Source: Corynebacterium sp. 122RC1
Lineage (GTDB): Bacteria > Actinomycetota > Actinomycetes > Mycobacteriales > Mycobacteriaceae
Direction: 5' to 3'
Length of the DNA stretch: 64,000 nt
Assembly: GCF_024580955.1 (NCBI RefSeq)
Contig: NZ_JANIKD010000004.1
Span: 62,001 to 126,000 of the forward strand
The notes under the pieces were generated by a model. The model searched no databases. It was not told where the DNA came from and worked only from the letters and a program-made list of their open reading frames with translations. Position numbers and translations under genes: made by a program. Positions 8,188 through 18,331 of the stretch are shown here, one piece after another; position 1 is the first letter of the stretch, and each line of letters opens with the position of its first letter.

Positions 8188-9399
8188 CTAGTCCTGCCAC
8201 TTGGCGTGCACCAGGAAGTGCGCGGCGTCGCGGGCTTCGGCACGCACAGTGTCTGCGTCTTGGCCAACCATGTTGACGTGCCCGATCTTGCGCCCTGCGC
8301 GGTGGTTTTTGCCGTAGAGGTGAATCTTGGCGTTGGGGTACTTTTCCCACACTTTTTGCATGCGTTGCGGCATCGGCATGTCTGGGTCCTCAGGCGCACC
8401 AAGCACGTTGGCCATCACGGTGACTGGAGCGAGCATCTCCGTGGAGCCGAGGGGCCAGTCCAGCACCGCGCGGAGGTGCTGCTCAAACTGGCTGGTCACG
8501 CAGCCGTCCTGGGTCCAGTGCCCGGTGTTGTGCGGGCGCATGGCAAGCTCGTTGACCCAAATCTCTGGCTGCCCATGCTCATCTTCAGTTTCAAACAGTT
8601 CCACTGCAAGCGCGCCAGTGACGCCAAGTTCGGTGGCAATACGCTGGGCCAAGTCCCGGGCCTCTAGCATGAGTGCCTCCGGGAGGTTGGGGGCGGGCGC
8701 CACCGCCTCGGTGCAGATCCCGCCGGTTTGCACAGACTCCACCACCGGCCACGCCACGGTCTGCCCACTCGGGGTGCGCGCGACCATCGCGGAGAGTTCT
8801 CGCACCAAACGGACCTTCCGTTCCGCCATCAACGGCACACCGCGGCCTAGCAGCTCGGTAACTTTTTCCACGAGCTCGGCTTCGCTTTCCGGGAACCATA
8901 CGCCGTTGCCGTCGTAGCCGCCGCGGCGAGCCTTCAAGCACACTGCCCCGTCCGTGAGCGCAAAGAACTGGCGCGCATCCTCCACCGAATCAATGGCAGC
9001 GAAGGTGGGAACCGGCGCACCGAGTGCCGCCAGACGCTCACGCATCACCAACTTGTCCTGCGCGTTCACCAGCGCTGCCGGCTGCGGCTGCACGTTGATC
9101 CCCTGGGCGATCAACACCTCTAGATGTTCGTTTGGCACATGCTCATGATCAAAGGTGAACGCGCTGGCCCCCTGGGCTGCGCGCTGGAGATCTTCAAGGT
9201 TGGTGTAGTCCCCGTACAGTACGTCGGAAGTCACCTGCGCCGCAGATGCATCGGGCGCACCCGCGAGCAGGCGGACCGAGAGCCCAAGCTCGATGGCTTC
9301 GGTGTGCATCATGCGGGCCAATTGCCCATCGCCAATCACGGCAACAATTGGCATGCCCTGCGCGTGGGAAGGATGAGGAGAGGAAGTCTGTTCAGCCAC
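8188..9399 (-). CDS. purK: 5-(carboxyamino)imidazole ribonucleotide synthase
   Basis: PurK is an ATP-grasp enzyme that carboxylates AIR with ATP and bicarbonate. The 403-residue product has [13 protein letters not shown] (N-terminal nucleotide-binding fold), [13 protein letters not shown] (ATP-grasp lysine and glycine loop) and [18 protein letters not shown] (metal-binding Glu/Asn and substrate loop). The start is uncertain: GTG 9399 gives a short Ser/Pro-rich extension, as in other corynebacteria, and ATG 9354 gives a core-only protein. It works with the next gene, purE. Confidence 0.93.
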   Translation of the reverse strand: MAEQTSSPHPSHAQGMPIVAVIGDGQLARMMHTEAIELGLSVRLLAGAPDASAAQVTSDVLYGDYTNLEDLQRAAQGASAFTFDHEHVPNEHLEVLIAQGINVQPQPAALVNAQDKLVMRERLAALGAPVPTFAAIDSVEDARQFFALTDGAVCLKARRGGYDGNGVWFPESEAELVEKVTELLGRGVPLMAERKVRLVRELSAMVARTPSGQTVAWPVVESVQTGGICTEAVAPAPNLPEALMLEARDLAQRIATELGVTGALAVELFETEDEHGQPEIWVNELAMRPHNTGHWTQDGCVTSQFEQHLRAVLDWPLGSTEMLAPVTVMANVLGAPEDPDMPMPQRMQKVWEKYPNAKIHLYGKNHRAGRKIGHVNMVGQDADTVRAEARDAAHFLVHAKWQD

Positions 9400-9452
9400 G
9401 TTCCCACTATACGTTGCGCTTCCCCTCACTCACACACCGCGTGCCGACGCAG

Positions 9453-9989
9453 CTAGCCACCCATCCCGGCAGGTCCCAGCGCGGCAGCACTGTGGGACTG
9501 GGCGTAGCGCTGCGCCGCCAATTCGGCAAAGGCTCGCTCCCGTGCTCCACTGAGCACCGCCTGTACCCGTTTTGCTTTGGGCACATTGGGAATGAGGTAG
9601 GGGCGATCCCATCCCACCAGCACCAGGTGGAGGGTGTTCCGGTGACGCCCAACTTCAAGGATTTGTTCAAGCGGGATATCCTCTTTCCTTCCCCTGATTC
9701 CCCGGCCGCGCAGGCTAAGCCGCTGGTCTGTGACCTTGATGCGGCGTCGTCTTGAGCTCAACACTGGCAGCAGGAAACGCAGTACCACGAGTGCCACCCA
9801 GATCCACACCACCGCATTTCGCAGCGTGGGGGTTGCGGCAAGAAAGGCCGGCGCTGTTCCTGAATCCAGATAGCCGATGAAAGCCCAGGCCAACCCCGTA
9901 TAAACCACCAGCTCGGCAACCTCCTGGAGGTGACTGCCCAGCGGGGTGCTTACGTCCACCAGCAGGCGTTCTTTGCGTTGCTGTGCCAT
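9453..9989 (-). CDS. PH-domain-like membrane protein
   Basis: A 178-residue product with two membrane segments (about residues 24-42 and 59-78), then a soluble domain that looks like a bacterial PH/YdbS-type fold (RIKVTDQRLSLRGRGIRGRKEDIPLEQILEVG). Function unknown. The gene begins directly after the TAG of birA (TAGATG) and comes before purK, the same order as in C. glutamicum, so it is a conserved operon member. Confidence 0.75.
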   Translation of the reverse strand: MAQQRKERLLVDVSTPLGSHLQEVAELVVYTGLAWAFIGYLDSGTAPAFLAATPTLRNAVVWIWVALVVLRFLLPVLSSRRRRIKVTDQRLSLRGRGIRGRKEDIPLEQILEVGRHRNTLHLVLVGWDRPYLIPNVPKAKRVQAVLSGARERAFAELAAQRYAQSHSAAALGPAGMGG

Positions 9990-10964
9990 CTACTGCAACC
10001 TCAGGTGCACTACATCGCCTACCGCCAGGGCGTGTTCCTCGCCTTGGGCGTCACGGACGTGGAGCAGGCCATCATCACTGACGGTGAGCACGCGGCCGAG
10101 CAACTCCTCATCACCTGGGAGGATGACTCGCACGTCTTTCCCAATGGAAGTGCAGACGGCGCGGTAGTCATCCATCAGGTTGGGATCATTCGCCTCCCAC
10201 TGCGTCATGCGCTTGTGGAGCGCCAGCAAGACCCGGACCGCAAGCTCGTTGCGTTCATACGGGATTCCCTCCAGTTCCAGGCTGGTGGCGTGGGCCACGG
10301 GAAGTTCCGCCACCGTCATTGAGGTGTTGAGCCCCAGGCCGATCACCACTGCTGGGTTTTCCCCAAGGTCCACCGCCTCCGCAAGGATGCCGCAAAGTTT
10401 GCGCCCGCCGGCAAGCAGATCATTGGGCCACTTCAACCCCACTTCCGCGGCGTGGGTATCTTTGCCGCCGATTACCGTTGCCCCAGGAAGCGGGCCTTGG
10501 CGCAGGGCGTCCACCAGGGCAAGGCCAGTGGCCAGTGCCATCGTGCCAATGCGTTCCAGGGCTGAATGCGGTGGGCGGATCAAAAAGGACAAGGTGAGCT
10601 GGGAACCGGCTGGTGCGCCAAACTTTCGCCCCATGCGCCCGCGGCCGGTCTCCTGGTGTTCGGTGAGCATTACTGTCCAGGCAGCAGCTCCTTTGTGCGC
10701 AGCGGCTACCAGGTCTGTATTGGTGGAACCCGTGGAAAGAGAATGCTCAAGGGCATTGTAGGGGCCGTTTTCTACAAGCTGTTCCCGCAGGTAGTTCGTG
10801 TTCAGCGGGTTGCGGGAATCCTTTGTTGGGGGGCTCGAGTATTCATCGCGCGGCGCAACTGGCCACTCCGGGTACGCGTTCGTGGCGCGCCCCTTCCCCG
10901 GCCTCGGCTTCTTCCCCGACTCCTGCTGCGGTTGAGCTGTGTGATCGTCTGGATGTGTACTCAC
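9990..10964 (-). CDS. birA: biotin--[acetyl-CoA-carboxylase] ligase
   Basis: BirA activates biotin to biotinyl-AMP and transfers it to the lysine of carrier domains; targets in this window are AccBC and pyruvate carboxylase. The product (324 residues from GTG 10964) has STGSTNTDL, the adenylate-binding loop GRGRMGRKF (Trp is more usual at the last position), KWPNDLLAGGRKLCGIL and a C-terminal SH3-like domain ending VGDVVHLRLQ. There is no N-terminal helix-turn-helix, so it should not be a biotin repressor. The first 35 residues are a basic, Pro-rich extension; a later start is possible. It is divergent from accD1. Confidence 0.9.
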   Translation of the reverse strand: MSTHPDDHTAQPQQESGKKPRPGKGRATNAYPEWPVAPRDEYSSPPTKDSRNPLNTNYLREQLVENGPYNALEHSLSTGSTNTDLVAAAHKGAAAWTVMLTEHQETGRGRMGRKFGAPAGSQLTLSFLIRPPHSALERIGTMALATGLALVDALRQGPLPGATVIGGKDTHAAEVGLKWPNDLLAGGRKLCGILAEAVDLGENPAVVIGLGLNTSMTVAELPVAHATSLELEGIPYERNELAVRVLLALHKRMTQWEANDPNLMDDYRAVCTSIGKDVRVILPGDEELLGRVLTVSDDGLLHVRDAQGEEHALAVGDVVHLRLQ

Positions 10965-11220
10965 GGTGCCAATGATAGCCAGCTCCCCGGACACGCCCCA
11001 TCTGCCCTGGGAACGCTTCGGCCTTGGGGGCGTCGGAAAGCCCGCCCAAAGCCCTCTCTTTGACGCCTCGAACCGCGGAGTCCTGTGAGTTAGCACACGT
11101 TCAGCAAAAATCTTTTCCCTCCGGAAATAATTTTGACCTGCAGGTTTGCGGCAGACCCGAGCACGACACGCCGAAGTCCCTATAGCTTTCGTGGGCAAAC
11201 CTTGTTTAGAATCCCCAAAC
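10965..11220. promoter_or_regulatory. birA/accD1 divergent promoter region
   Basis: A 256-bp intergenic region serving two divergent biotin-related genes. TAGAAT at 11207-11212 ends 8 nt before the accD1 ATG with no Shine-Dalgarno sequence, so accD1 is probably leaderless. In C. glutamicum the fatty-acid regulator FasR controls accD1; I could not identify its operator here with confidence. Confidence 0.55.
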
Positions 11221-12852
11221 ATGACCATTTCCTCATCTTTTGTTGACGCGGCTGCCTTGAAGAACGTGAACACCACGGCGGGCAAGATCGCTGACCTCAA
11301 GGCGCGGCGCCAGGAAGCCGCCGCACCGATGGGTGAGAAAGCATTTGACCGCGTTCACAACGCCGGTCGCCTCACCGCGCGCGAGCGCCTGGACTACCTC
11401 CTGGACGAAGGCTCTTTCATTGAGACCGACCAGCTCGCACGCCACCGCACCACCGCATTCGGGATGGAACACAAGCGCCCAGTGACCGACGGAGTAGTCA
11501 CCGGCTGGGGCACCATCGACGGCCGCGAGGTCTGCATCTTCTCCCAGGACGGCACCGTGTTCGGCGGCGCGTTGGGCGAGGTGTACGGCGAAAAGATGTG
11601 CAAGATCATGGAACTCGCCGTGACCACCGGCCGCCCCCTGATCGGCCTGTACGAGGGCGCCGGCGCCCGCATCCAGGACGGCGCGGTGTCCCTGGACCTC
11701 ATCGCGCGGACCTTCTATCACAACATCAACGCCTCCGGAGTGGTGCCGCAGATCTCCGTCATCATGGGCGCCTGCGCCGGTGGCAACGCCTACTCCCCCG
11801 CCCTCACCGACTTCGTGGTGATGGTGGATGAGACCTCCAAGATGTTCGTCACCGGCCCAGACGTGATTAAGACCGTCACCGGCGAGGTCATTTCCCAAGA
11901 GGAGCTGGGCGGCGCCTCCGTACACATGTCCACCTCCGGCAACAGCCATTACACCGCGTCCAGCGATGAAGATGCCCTGGACTTTGTCCATGACCTGGTG
12001 GGTTTCCTGCCGTCGAACAATCGCAGCATGGCACCTCGGGAGCCATACGAGCGTGAGGAGGGTTCCATTGACACCAACCTCACCCCAGACGATCTCAAGC
12101 TGGACCACATCATCCCGGACTCCCCCTCTACCCCGTATGACGTGCGTGAAGTGATTGAGTCCCTCACCGATGACGGCGAGTACCTGGAGATCCAGGCCGA
12201 CCGCGCGGAGAACGTGGTGATCGCCTTCGGCCGCATCGAGGGCGAATCCGTGGGGTTCGTGGCAAACCAGCCAACTCAGCTCGCCGGCTGCTTGGACATC
12301 GACGCGTCTGAAAAGGCCGCCCGCTTCATCCGCACCTGCGACGCCTTCAACATCCCCATCGTGATGCTCGTGGACGTCCCCGGCTTCCTCCCCGGCGCAG
12401 GTCAGGAGCACGAGGGCATCCTGCGCCGCGGCGCCAAGCTCCTCTACGCGTACGGCGAGGCAACGGTCCCCAAGATCACCGTCACCATGCGCAAGGCTTA
12501 CGGCGGCGCGTACTGCGTGATGGGCTCCAAGGGCCTGGGCGCCGACCTCAACCTGGCATGGCCCACCGCTCAGATCGCGGTGATGGGCGCTGCTGGTGCC
12601 GTCGGATTCCTGCACCGCAAGGAGCTGCTGGAGGCAGCCGATCGCGGCGAGGACATCGTGGAGCTCGCCAAGGTCTTTGAGGCTGAGTACGAGGACCACA
12701 TGCTCAACCCCTACCTCGCTGCGGAGCGCGGCCTCATCGACGCTGTCATCCTCCCCTCCGAGACCCGCGGCCAGCTCGCGCGCAACCTGCGCCTCTACCG
12801 CGACAAGAATGTAGCCCGCCCCGCACGCAAGCACGGCAACATTCCGCTGTAA
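11221..12852 (+). CDS. accD1: acetyl/acyl-CoA carboxylase carboxyltransferase subunit beta (DtsR1)
   Basis: A 543-residue carboxyltransferase that moves CO2 from biotin on AccBC to acetyl-CoA, giving malonyl-CoA for FAS-I. The two crotonase-like halves are intact: the first has [16 protein letters not shown] and [16 protein letters not shown]; the second has [14 protein letters not shown] and [17 protein letters not shown], the glycine-rich oxyanion-hole loops. It matches C. glutamicum DtsR1 closely along its length (MTISS start, ARPARKHGN end). ATG 11221 is 8 nt after a -10 box. Followed by the paralogue accD2. Confidence 0.95.
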   Translation: MTISSSFVDAAALKNVNTTAGKIADLKARRQEAAAPMGEKAFDRVHNAGRLTARERLDYLLDEGSFIETDQLARHRTTAFGMEHKRPVTDGVVTGWGTIDGREVCIFSQDGTVFGGALGEVYGEKMCKIMELAVTTGRPLIGLYEGAGARIQDGAVSLDLIARTFYHNINASGVVPQISVIMGACAGGNAYSPALTDFVVMVDETSKMFVTGPDVIKTVTGEVISQEELGGASVHMSTSGNSHYTASSDEDALDFVHDLVGFLPSNNRSMAPREPYEREEGSIDTNLTPDDLKLDHIIPDSPSTPYDVREVIESLTDDGEYLEIQADRAENVVIAFGRIEGESVGFVANQPTQLAGCLDIDASEKAARFIRTCDAFNIPIVMLVDVPGFLPGAGQEHEGILRRGAKLLYAYGEATVPKITVTMRKAYGGAYCVMGSKGLGADLNLAWPTAQIAVMGAAGAVGFLHRKELLEAADRGEDIVELAKVFEAEYEDHMLNPYLAAERGLIDAVILPSETRGQLARNLRLYRDKNVARPARKHGNIPL

Positions 12853-13228
12853 GAGCTCATCCTGAGCTTTCCGACGCCGCCCGCGCCACACCCATCACCG
12901 TGGGGAGCGCGGGCTCGCGCGTTTCTTCCGTATATTCCGTATATATAGGTGCGCTTTGGGGTCTTGCAAAGGGTGGCTTTGCAAAGCTAGCCACCTGTAG
13001 CGCGGGGGCTTTGGCTAGGCCTGAATTGGCGGGAAAACTCCCACCGTTTCACCCCCAAGCACACCCCCACATTCTACGCCGAATGTGCCTGCTCACCGGC
13101 CGCAAGCTGTACTTTTCCGCTGGGGCTGCGCCTATTCGCCCCCGAAAGGTGGAGAAGTAGCTCCCAATCCAAAAGTTTCTTGGATAACCGTTCACAAAAA
13201 CTTTCTTCACCGCATAAACTATGGAGTC
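12853..13228. promoter_or_regulatory. accD1-accD2 intergenic region
   Basis: No gene. A perfect 6-bp hairpin AGCTCA/TGAGCT with a 3-nt loop (12854-12868, then TT) may be a weak terminator for accD1. A TCCGTATAT near-repeat occurs around 12927-12946. At the right end TAAACT (13215-13220) lies 8 nt before the accD2 ATG, so accD2 has its own probable leaderless promoter. Confidence 0.55.
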
Positions 13229-14860
13229 ATGACTGCCGCAACGATGAATGAAACCGGAGCACAGGCTCCTGATCTCACCACTACCGCTGGAAAGCTTGCC
13301 GATCTTCGCGCCCGCCTCGCTGAGACCCAGGCCCCAATGGGCCAGGCAGCCGTGGAGCGCACCCATGAGGCAGGGAAGAAGACCGCCCGCGAGCGCATCG
13401 AGTACCTGCTCGATGACGGCTCCTTTGTTGAGGTGGACGCCCTCGCGCGTCACCGCTCCAAGAACTTCGGCCTGGACGCCAAGCGCCCAGTGACCGATGG
13501 TGTGGTCACCGGTTTCGGCACCATCGAAGGCCGTAAGGTCTGCGTGTTCTCCCAGGACGGCGCGGTCTTCGGTGGCGCGTTGGGCGAAGTTTACGGTGAA
13601 AAGATCGTCAAGATCATGGACCTGGCCATCAAGACCGGCGTTCCACTGATCGGCATCAATGAGGGCGCCGGCGCCCGCATCCAAGAGGGCGTGGTCTCCC
13701 TTGGCCTGTACTCCAAGATCTTCTACCGCAACACCCTTGCTTCCGGCGTGATCCCACAGATCTCCCTGATCATGGGCGCGTGTGCAGGCGGCCACGTGTA
13801 CTCCCCTGCGCTGACGGACTTCATCATCATGGTGGACAAGACCTCCAAGATGTTCATCACCGGCCCAGACGTGATCAAGACCGTGACCGGCGAGGAAGTG
13901 ACTCAGGAAGAGCTGGGTGGTGCACACACCCACATGGCTACCTCCGGCACCTCCCACTACACCGCTGCTGACGACGCCGACGCACTTGACTGGGTGCGTG
14001 ACCTGGTTGGCTTCCTGCCTTCCAACAACCGCGCCGAGGCACCGCGTGAGGCAGCCGACATCATGGTGGGTTCCATCAAGGAGAACATCAACGACTCCGA
14101 CCTGGAGCTGGACACCCTGATCCCAGATTCTCCGAACCAGCCTTACGACATGAAGGACGTCATCACCCGCGTTGTGGACGATGGCGACTTCTTCGAGATC
14201 CAAGAGGGCTACGCCGGCAACATCATCATCGGCTTCGGCCGCGTTGAGGGCCGTTCTGTGGGTATCGTGGCAAACCAGCCAACCGAGTTCGCTGGCTGCT
14301 TGGACATCAAGGCTTCCGAGAAGGCTGCCCGCTTTGTGCGCACCTGTGACGCCTTCAACATCCCAATCATCGAGTTCGTGGACGTTCCAGGCTTCCTGCC
14401 AGGTACTTCCGAAGAGTACAACGGCATCATCCGCCGCGGCGCGAAGCTCCTCTACGCTTACTCTGAGGCAACCGTTGGCAAGATCACCGTGATCACCCGC
14501 AAGTCCTACGGCGGCGCGTACTGCGTGATGGGCTCCAAGGACATGGGCGCGGACCTGGTGTTCGCATGGCCCACCGCACAGATTGCCGTGATGGGCGCTT
14601 CCGGCGCCGTTGGCTTCATCTACCGCAAGGAACTCAAGGCTGCGGCTGCAGAGGGCAAGGACGTTGTGGCAGTGGCCAAGGAATACGAGAAGGAATACGA
14701 GGAGACTCTGGTGAACCCATACATGGCTGCAGAGCGCGGCTACGTAGACGCCGTTATTCCTCCATCTGAGACCCGCGGCCAGATCATCGAAGGCCTGCGC
14801 CTCCTCGACCGCAAGGTGGTCAACGTCCCTGCAAAGAAGCACGGCAACATTCCACTGTAA
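13229..14860 (+). CDS. accD2: acyl-CoA carboxylase carboxyltransferase subunit beta (DtsR2)
   Basis: A second 543-residue carboxyltransferase paralogous to accD1, with the same loops ([62 protein letters not shown]). In C. glutamicum AccD2 with AccD3, AccBC and AccE carboxylates long acyl-CoA for mycolic acid condensation; that role is inferred here from position. The start ATG 13229 follows a -10 box by 8 nt; a longer in-frame extension upstream is not protein-like. Codon use is strongly biased (GGC, ACC, AAG, TCC), typical of a highly expressed gene. Confidence 0.93.
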   Translation: MTAATMNETGAQAPDLTTTAGKLADLRARLAETQAPMGQAAVERTHEAGKKTARERIEYLLDDGSFVEVDALARHRSKNFGLDAKRPVTDGVVTGFGTIEGRKVCVFSQDGAVFGGALGEVYGEKIVKIMDLAIKTGVPLIGINEGAGARIQEGVVSLGLYSKIFYRNTLASGVIPQISLIMGACAGGHVYSPALTDFIIMVDKTSKMFITGPDVIKTVTGEEVTQEELGGAHTHMATSGTSHYTAADDADALDWVRDLVGFLPSNNRAEAPREAADIMVGSIKENINDSDLELDTLIPDSPNQPYDMKDVITRVVDDGDFFEIQEGYAGNIIIGFGRVEGRSVGIVANQPTEFAGCLDIKASEKAARFVRTCDAFNIPIIEFVDVPGFLPGTSEEYNGIIRRGAKLLYAYSEATVGKITVITRKSYGGAYCVMGSKDMGADLVFAWPTAQIAVMGASGAVGFIYRKELKAAAAEGKDVVAVAKEYEKEYEETLVNPYMAAERGYVDAVIPPSETRGQIIEGLRLLDRKVVNVPAKKHGNIPL

Positions 14861-14927
14861 ACTGCAGATTTACAGATTCAAGCAGCAGGTTCACGCACAA
14901 GCCCGAATACACCCTTAAAGGAACACC

Positions 14928-15197
14928 ATGTCTGATACCGCATCTGAAAAGCCACAGGATGCCCAGCAAGATGGCGCCGCCGAGGCCGCAAAGAAGCCTT
15001 TCTTGACTGTGGTGAAGGGCAACCCCGACCCAACCCAGGTTGCAACCCTCACCGCCCTGTTTGCCACCATGGCAAACAACGCGGCGCAGGCGCAGGAACC
15101 CGAGCGTGAGCGCAACCTCTGGGGCAGCCTGGAGGAGCGCCTCCAGCGCCCCACCACCTACAACCCTGCTGCATTTCGGAACATGAGCCTCTACTAA
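14928..15197 (+). CDS. accE: acyl-CoA carboxylase epsilon subunit
   Basis: An 89-residue product. The core VVKGNPDPTQVATLTALFATM is the hallmark of actinobacterial AccE, the small subunit that holds the alpha and beta subunits together; the C-terminus FRNMSLY fits too. The N-terminal 25 residues are acidic and probably disordered. AAAGGA precedes the ATG at 8 nt. It lies 67 nt after accD2 on the same strand, so co-transcription is likely. Confidence 0.92.
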   Translation: MSDTASEKPQDAQQDGAAEAAKKPFLTVVKGNPDPTQVATLTALFATMANNAAQAQEPERERNLWGSLEERLQRPTTYNPAAFRNMSLY

Positions 15198-15725
15198 AGG
15201 GCACCAAGCCCAGCCACAAACCCCTTCCAGCCAGTTCACACATCAAGGCGGGGAGGGGTTAGCTTGTGCGTGCTGCGGTCTCCAGCACCGTCCGGCCCTC
15301 GATACCCCAACGTTGGTGATCTGGCAAGCAATTTCATTCCCAGAAATTTTGCTCCCCACCCAGTCCCCAATGAGAGGCTGTGTAGCCTAAAAACCACTTT
15401 TACGGCGCACTTTTCCCAAAACTGGAGCCGGACACTCGGAAATCTAAAATTATGGCATACGGCAGCGGCACTTGAGAGAGAAAATCGGTTATCTGAAGTG
15501 GTTTATACTTATCCGAGTGGTTGGAGCGGCGCGCTCAGACTGGGGCGGGTGAGCCTGCACCGGCCGTGAAGCGCTGCGATTCTGCAGGATCGCTTCGGCA
15601 TCGCAGAGGCAGCCCCTCAACAAAATGCACCTCAATTGGCGGTTTCCCTCACCCCGTGTACGCACCGTGCATACATCTCTTAGCGCCAATTGATGTGCCA
15701 TAGCCTCTAGTGGAATGGAATCTTT
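15198..15725. promoter_or_regulatory. accE-to-rbsR intergenic region
   Basis: No supported gene. After accE there is a GC-rich long-loop inverted repeat (AACCCCTTCC to GGGGAGGGGTT, about 15219-15261) that may end transcription. A nested hairpin region lies at 15569-15606 (GAAGCG/CGCTTC outside, GCGAT/ATCGC inside, CTGCGAT/ATCGCAG overlapping). Nearest to the regulator gene lies the 15-bp inverted repeat listed separately. Confidence 0.5.
15627..15698. repeat. 15-bp inverted repeat upstream of the LacI-type regulator
   Basis: GCACCTCAATTGGCG (15627-15641) and its complement with one mismatch (15684-15698), separated by 42 nt (about four helical turns). Each arm holds the palindromic core CAATTG. 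It ends 27 bp before the regulator start, where a pair of operators for autoregulation by DNA looping would be expected. Confidence 0.7.
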
Positions 15726-16724
15726 ATGGCAGAGTCTCGGCCGCGTAAACGCGGCACGCTGAAGGATATTGCTGAAAAAACAGGTCTCTCTGTCAGTACG
15801 GTCTCCCGCGCGCTATCCGAAAATCCGGTGATTCCCGAGCGCACGCGGGAAGTAGTCCGCCAGGCGGCAAGAGAACTGGATTATCGGCCCAACGCGTTGG
15901 CAAAAGCTTTGCGCACACAGCGTTCAAACATTATTGGCGTGCTGGTTCCAGATATCCGCAACCCTTTCTTTGCAAATCTCGCAGCGGGCATCCAACGTGC
16001 GGCCAATGATAAGGGATATTTCATCCTTCTGAACCACCTTGGTGATGATGAGTCCCAACTTGCCGCGAGTATCGAAATGCTCTCCTCCCAGCAGGTAGAT
16101 GGCCTCATTGTGGTCCCGTACGCCCAAAGCAACCAAGCGTTGAACAGTATCATCGAGGCGGGTGTTCCGGTGATCACCGTGGACCGAGAAACCGAGTTCG
16201 CGGTACCCTCAGTCACCGCTGATCCCCTCCCCGGCATCCGTGAGGCGCTCACTCACCTTGCGGGGCTGCCACATGCACGCGTCGGCTTTGTCTCCGGCCC
16301 TGAATCAGCTTCCACCGCACGAGCGCGCCTGCGCGCCGTGGAGCAGGTTGCCCTGGAGTTGGGCATTGAGGTGTTGGTGGAGTGCGGCAACTACCGGGTA
16401 GATGAAGGCGAAAAGGCCGCCACTGCCCTGCTCTCCCAGGGGGTGAATGCTGTGCTGACCTCTGACTTAATGTCCACCATCGGCACCTCGGAGGCGCTCA
16501 ACAAGGCGGAAGGCCGCCTGGGCAAGGACTTTGCTCTGGTGGGCTTCGACGAAATCTCCTTCTTCCATCTCTTTGACCCCCCAATCGCGGTGGTGGATCA
16601 ACATGTAGAGTGCATAGCCAGCGAAGCATTTGAGCAGCTCTACGCACTCATCGAACACAAGCCCGCCCGCAATGTGGTGCTTCCCACCAGCTTTATCAAC
16701 AGGGCATCGGCAAACCTGTCCTAG
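15726..16724 (+). CDS. LacI-family transcriptional regulator, probably ribose/nucleoside responsive
   Basis: A 332-residue LacI/GalR protein. The N-terminal helix-turn-helix is canonical (TLKDIAEKTGLSVSTVSRAL, then the hinge helix RPNALAKALRTQRS), followed by a periplasmic-binding-protein-like sensor domain (NIIGVLVPDIRNPFFANLAAGI). A ribokinase gene follows 55 nt later, so the likely effector is ribose or a ribose-containing nucleoside (RbsR or UriR type); the ligand is inferred. Only a weak GGAA box precedes the ATG. The 15-bp inverted repeat upstream is its candidate operator. Confidence 0.85.
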   Translation: MAESRPRKRGTLKDIAEKTGLSVSTVSRALSENPVIPERTREVVRQAARELDYRPNALAKALRTQRSNIIGVLVPDIRNPFFANLAAGIQRAANDKGYFILLNHLGDDESQLAASIEMLSSQQVDGLIVVPYAQSNQALNSIIEAGVPVITVDRETEFAVPSVTADPLPGIREALTHLAGLPHARVGFVSGPESASTARARLRAVEQVALELGIEVLVECGNYRVDEGEKAATALLSQGVNAVLTSDLMSTIGTSEALNKAEGRLGKDFALVGFDEISFFHLFDPPIAVVDQHVECIASEAFEQLYALIEHKPARNVVLPTSFINRASANLS

Positions 16725-16779
16725 GCCCTCAGTAGACTGGTTAGGAAACACGTCTAATCGGCCTGGGAAAGGAACCTCC

Positions 16780-17691
16780 ATGGGATACATTGCAACCGTT
16801 GGCTCCATCAATGCTGATCTCCGCGTCACAGTGCAGCGCCACCCGCAACCCGGCGAGACCCTCCTCGGCTCAGGCGGCGAGGTTGGCCCTGGCGGCAAGG
16901 GGGCAAACCAGGCGGTAGCTGCGGCGCTGCAGGGAGCAGAGGTGCGGTTTGTGGGGGCAATTGGCAGCGACGCCAACGCCGCCACAGCGATCGGCACCAT
17001 GCGCGCGGCGGGGGTGGGTTTGGAGGACGTCCACACGCTGTCCGGCCCGACGGGCCTAGCCATCATTTCCGTATCCGAGGACGCAGAAAACTCAATCATC
17101 GTGGTGCCCGGTGCGAACGCGGCGGTGGATGCGGAGTTTGTGGCCCAGGCGAAAGACACCATCGCTGGCGCAGACATCCTACTTCTCCAAGGGGAAATCC
17201 CGGCCTCGGGTATTGAAAAGGCCGTGGAATTGAGCACTGGACGAGTGGTCATCAATTTGGCACCCGTGGTGGAGGTGAACCGCGAAGTGCTGCTCAAGGC
17301 TGATCCGCTTATGGTCAATGAGCATGAGGCGCAGCTGGTCCTGGATCAGCTCGGCTCCCCCAACCAGCCAACAACAACCCCACAAGCCCCGGAAGAATTG
17401 GCACAGGCGCTGCTGGATCTGGGTTTCACCTCCGTGGTGATCACCCTGGGCTCCAAGGGTGCGTTGTTGGCCACTGCCGAAGCCACAGAACACATCTCCC
17501 CGTTGGACGTACAACCCGTGGACACTACCGGCGCAGGGGATGCCTTTGCCGGCGGTTTCGTGGCCAAGCTGCTCCAGGGCGCCTCCCTGAAGGAGGCTGC
17601 GGAGTTTGCCAACAGGGTGGGCGCGTATGCCGTGCAGGGCGTGGGTGCTCAGGATTCCTACCCAACGCAAGACGCCGAGCTGCCCAGCTAG
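16780..17691 (+). CDS. rbsK: ribokinase (PfkB family)
   Basis: A 303-residue sugar kinase that phosphorylates ribose with ATP. The PfkB signatures are present: GSINADLRVTVQRHPQPGET at the start, GGKGANQAVAAALQGAEV (sugar site), NEHEAQLVL, and the C-terminal anion-hole and base motif DTTGAGDAFAGGFVAKLLQ (catalytic Asp). ATG 16780 has AAAGGA 6 nt upstream. It is downstream of the LacI-type regulator on the same strand, a regulator-kinase pair. Confidence 0.9.
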   Translation: MGYIATVGSINADLRVTVQRHPQPGETLLGSGGEVGPGGKGANQAVAAALQGAEVRFVGAIGSDANAATAIGTMRAAGVGLEDVHTLSGPTGLAIISVSEDAENSIIVVPGANAAVDAEFVAQAKDTIAGADILLLQGEIPASGIEKAVELSTGRVVINLAPVVEVNREVLLKADPLMVNEHEAQLVLDQLGSPNQPTTTPQAPEELAQALLDLGFTSVVITLGSKGALLATAEATEHISPLDVQPVDTTGAGDAFAGGFVAKLLQGASLKEAAEFANRVGAYAVQGVGAQDSYPTQDAELPS

Positions 17692-17702
17692 AATTGGGCC
17701 TT
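17689..17702 (+). promoter_or_regulatory. -10 box for maf, overlapping the rbsK stop codon
   Basis: TAGAAT (17689-17694) uses the rbsK TAG stop as its first three bases and ends 8 nt before the maf ATG; there is no Shine-Dalgarno sequence. Confidence 0.55.
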
Positions 17703-18311
17703 ATGCGCGTCGTTCTTGCTTCAGCCTCCACTTCCCGGCAATCAATCCTGCGTTCGGCGGGGGTGGAGCCGGTGGTGCATCCCGCGGACGTGGATGAGGA
17801 GGCCATTGCCGCGCGCCTGCAGGGTGCCGCGCCGGAGGACATTGTGGCGGCCCTGGCCGAGGCCAAGGCCCAAGCGGTGGCGGCGCACTACCCGGATGAC
17901 GTGGTGATCGGTGGGGATTCCATGCTGCTCTTAGACGGTGAGTTGCAGGGCAAGCCCCACACCGTGGACAAAGCCATCGAGCGCTGGCACGCGCAGCGAG
18001 GCAAGAAGGCAGTGCTTCTCACGGGGCATTGCATCGTCACTCCGCGCGGCAGGCACAGCGAGACCTCGCAAACCACCGTCTTTTTTGCGGAGGCTACCGA
18101 CGCCGACGTCGCGGCCTATGCCCGCACCGGAGAGCCGCTGCCATGTGCGGGTGCGTTCACCTTAGAGGCGATCGGGGGCTGGTTCATTGACCGCATCGAG
18201 GGGGATCCCTCCAGCGTGATCGGCCTTTCACTGCCGGTGGTACGCCGCGCGCTGTACGCCTTGGGCTACCAAGTCCACGAGTTGTGGGAGGCCCCTGCCG
18301 CCTGGGATTGA
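17703..18311 (+). CDS. maf: Maf-family nucleotide pyrophosphatase
   Basis: A 202-residue Maf/Ham1-superfamily protein. It starts with the family signature VLASASTSRQSILRSAGVE and has ADVDEEAI, AEAKAQAV, VVIGGDSMLLLDGELQGKP and the end motif IEGDPSSVIGLSLP. Maf proteins hydrolyse non-canonical or excess nucleoside triphosphates to monophosphates. In actinobacteria maf lies near the accD/accBC genes, as here. ATG 17703 is preceded by a -10 box formed in part by the rbsK stop. Confidence 0.92.
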   Translation: MRVVLASASTSRQSILRSAGVEPVVHPADVDEEAIAARLQGAAPEDIVAALAEAKAQAVAAHYPDDVVIGGDSMLLLDGELQGKPHTVDKAIERWHAQRGKKAVLLTGHCIVTPRGRHSETSQTTVFFAEATDADVAAYARTGEPLPCAGAFTLEAIGGWFIDRIEGDPSSVIGLSLPVVRRALYALGYQVHELWEAPAAWD

Positions 18312-18318
18312 TGGATGG

Positions 18319-18331
18319 CATGATGGTGGGC
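18319..18331 (+). promoter_or_regulatory. -10 box for a leaderless start (DUF3151 gene)
   Basis: CATGAT (18319-18324), then 7 nt to ATG 18332. The block CATGATGGTGGGCATG is nearly the same as those before the genes at 7275, 29845, 39886 and 47725. Confidence 0.5.

Noticed and set aside
10965..11220. FasR operator upstream of accD1
   Set aside because: Expected from C. glutamicum biology, but I could not match a consensus reliably by eye, so no site was called.
11233..12891. 552-codon open frame opposite accD1
   Set aside because: Same type of antisense artefact, caused by GC-rich third positions in the carboxyltransferase gene.
13049..14842. 597-codon open frame opposite accD2
   Set aside because: A shadow of the strongly biased accD2 codons; composition is non-protein-like (His/Val/Asp runs), there is no ribosome binding site, and the real gene is beyond doubt.
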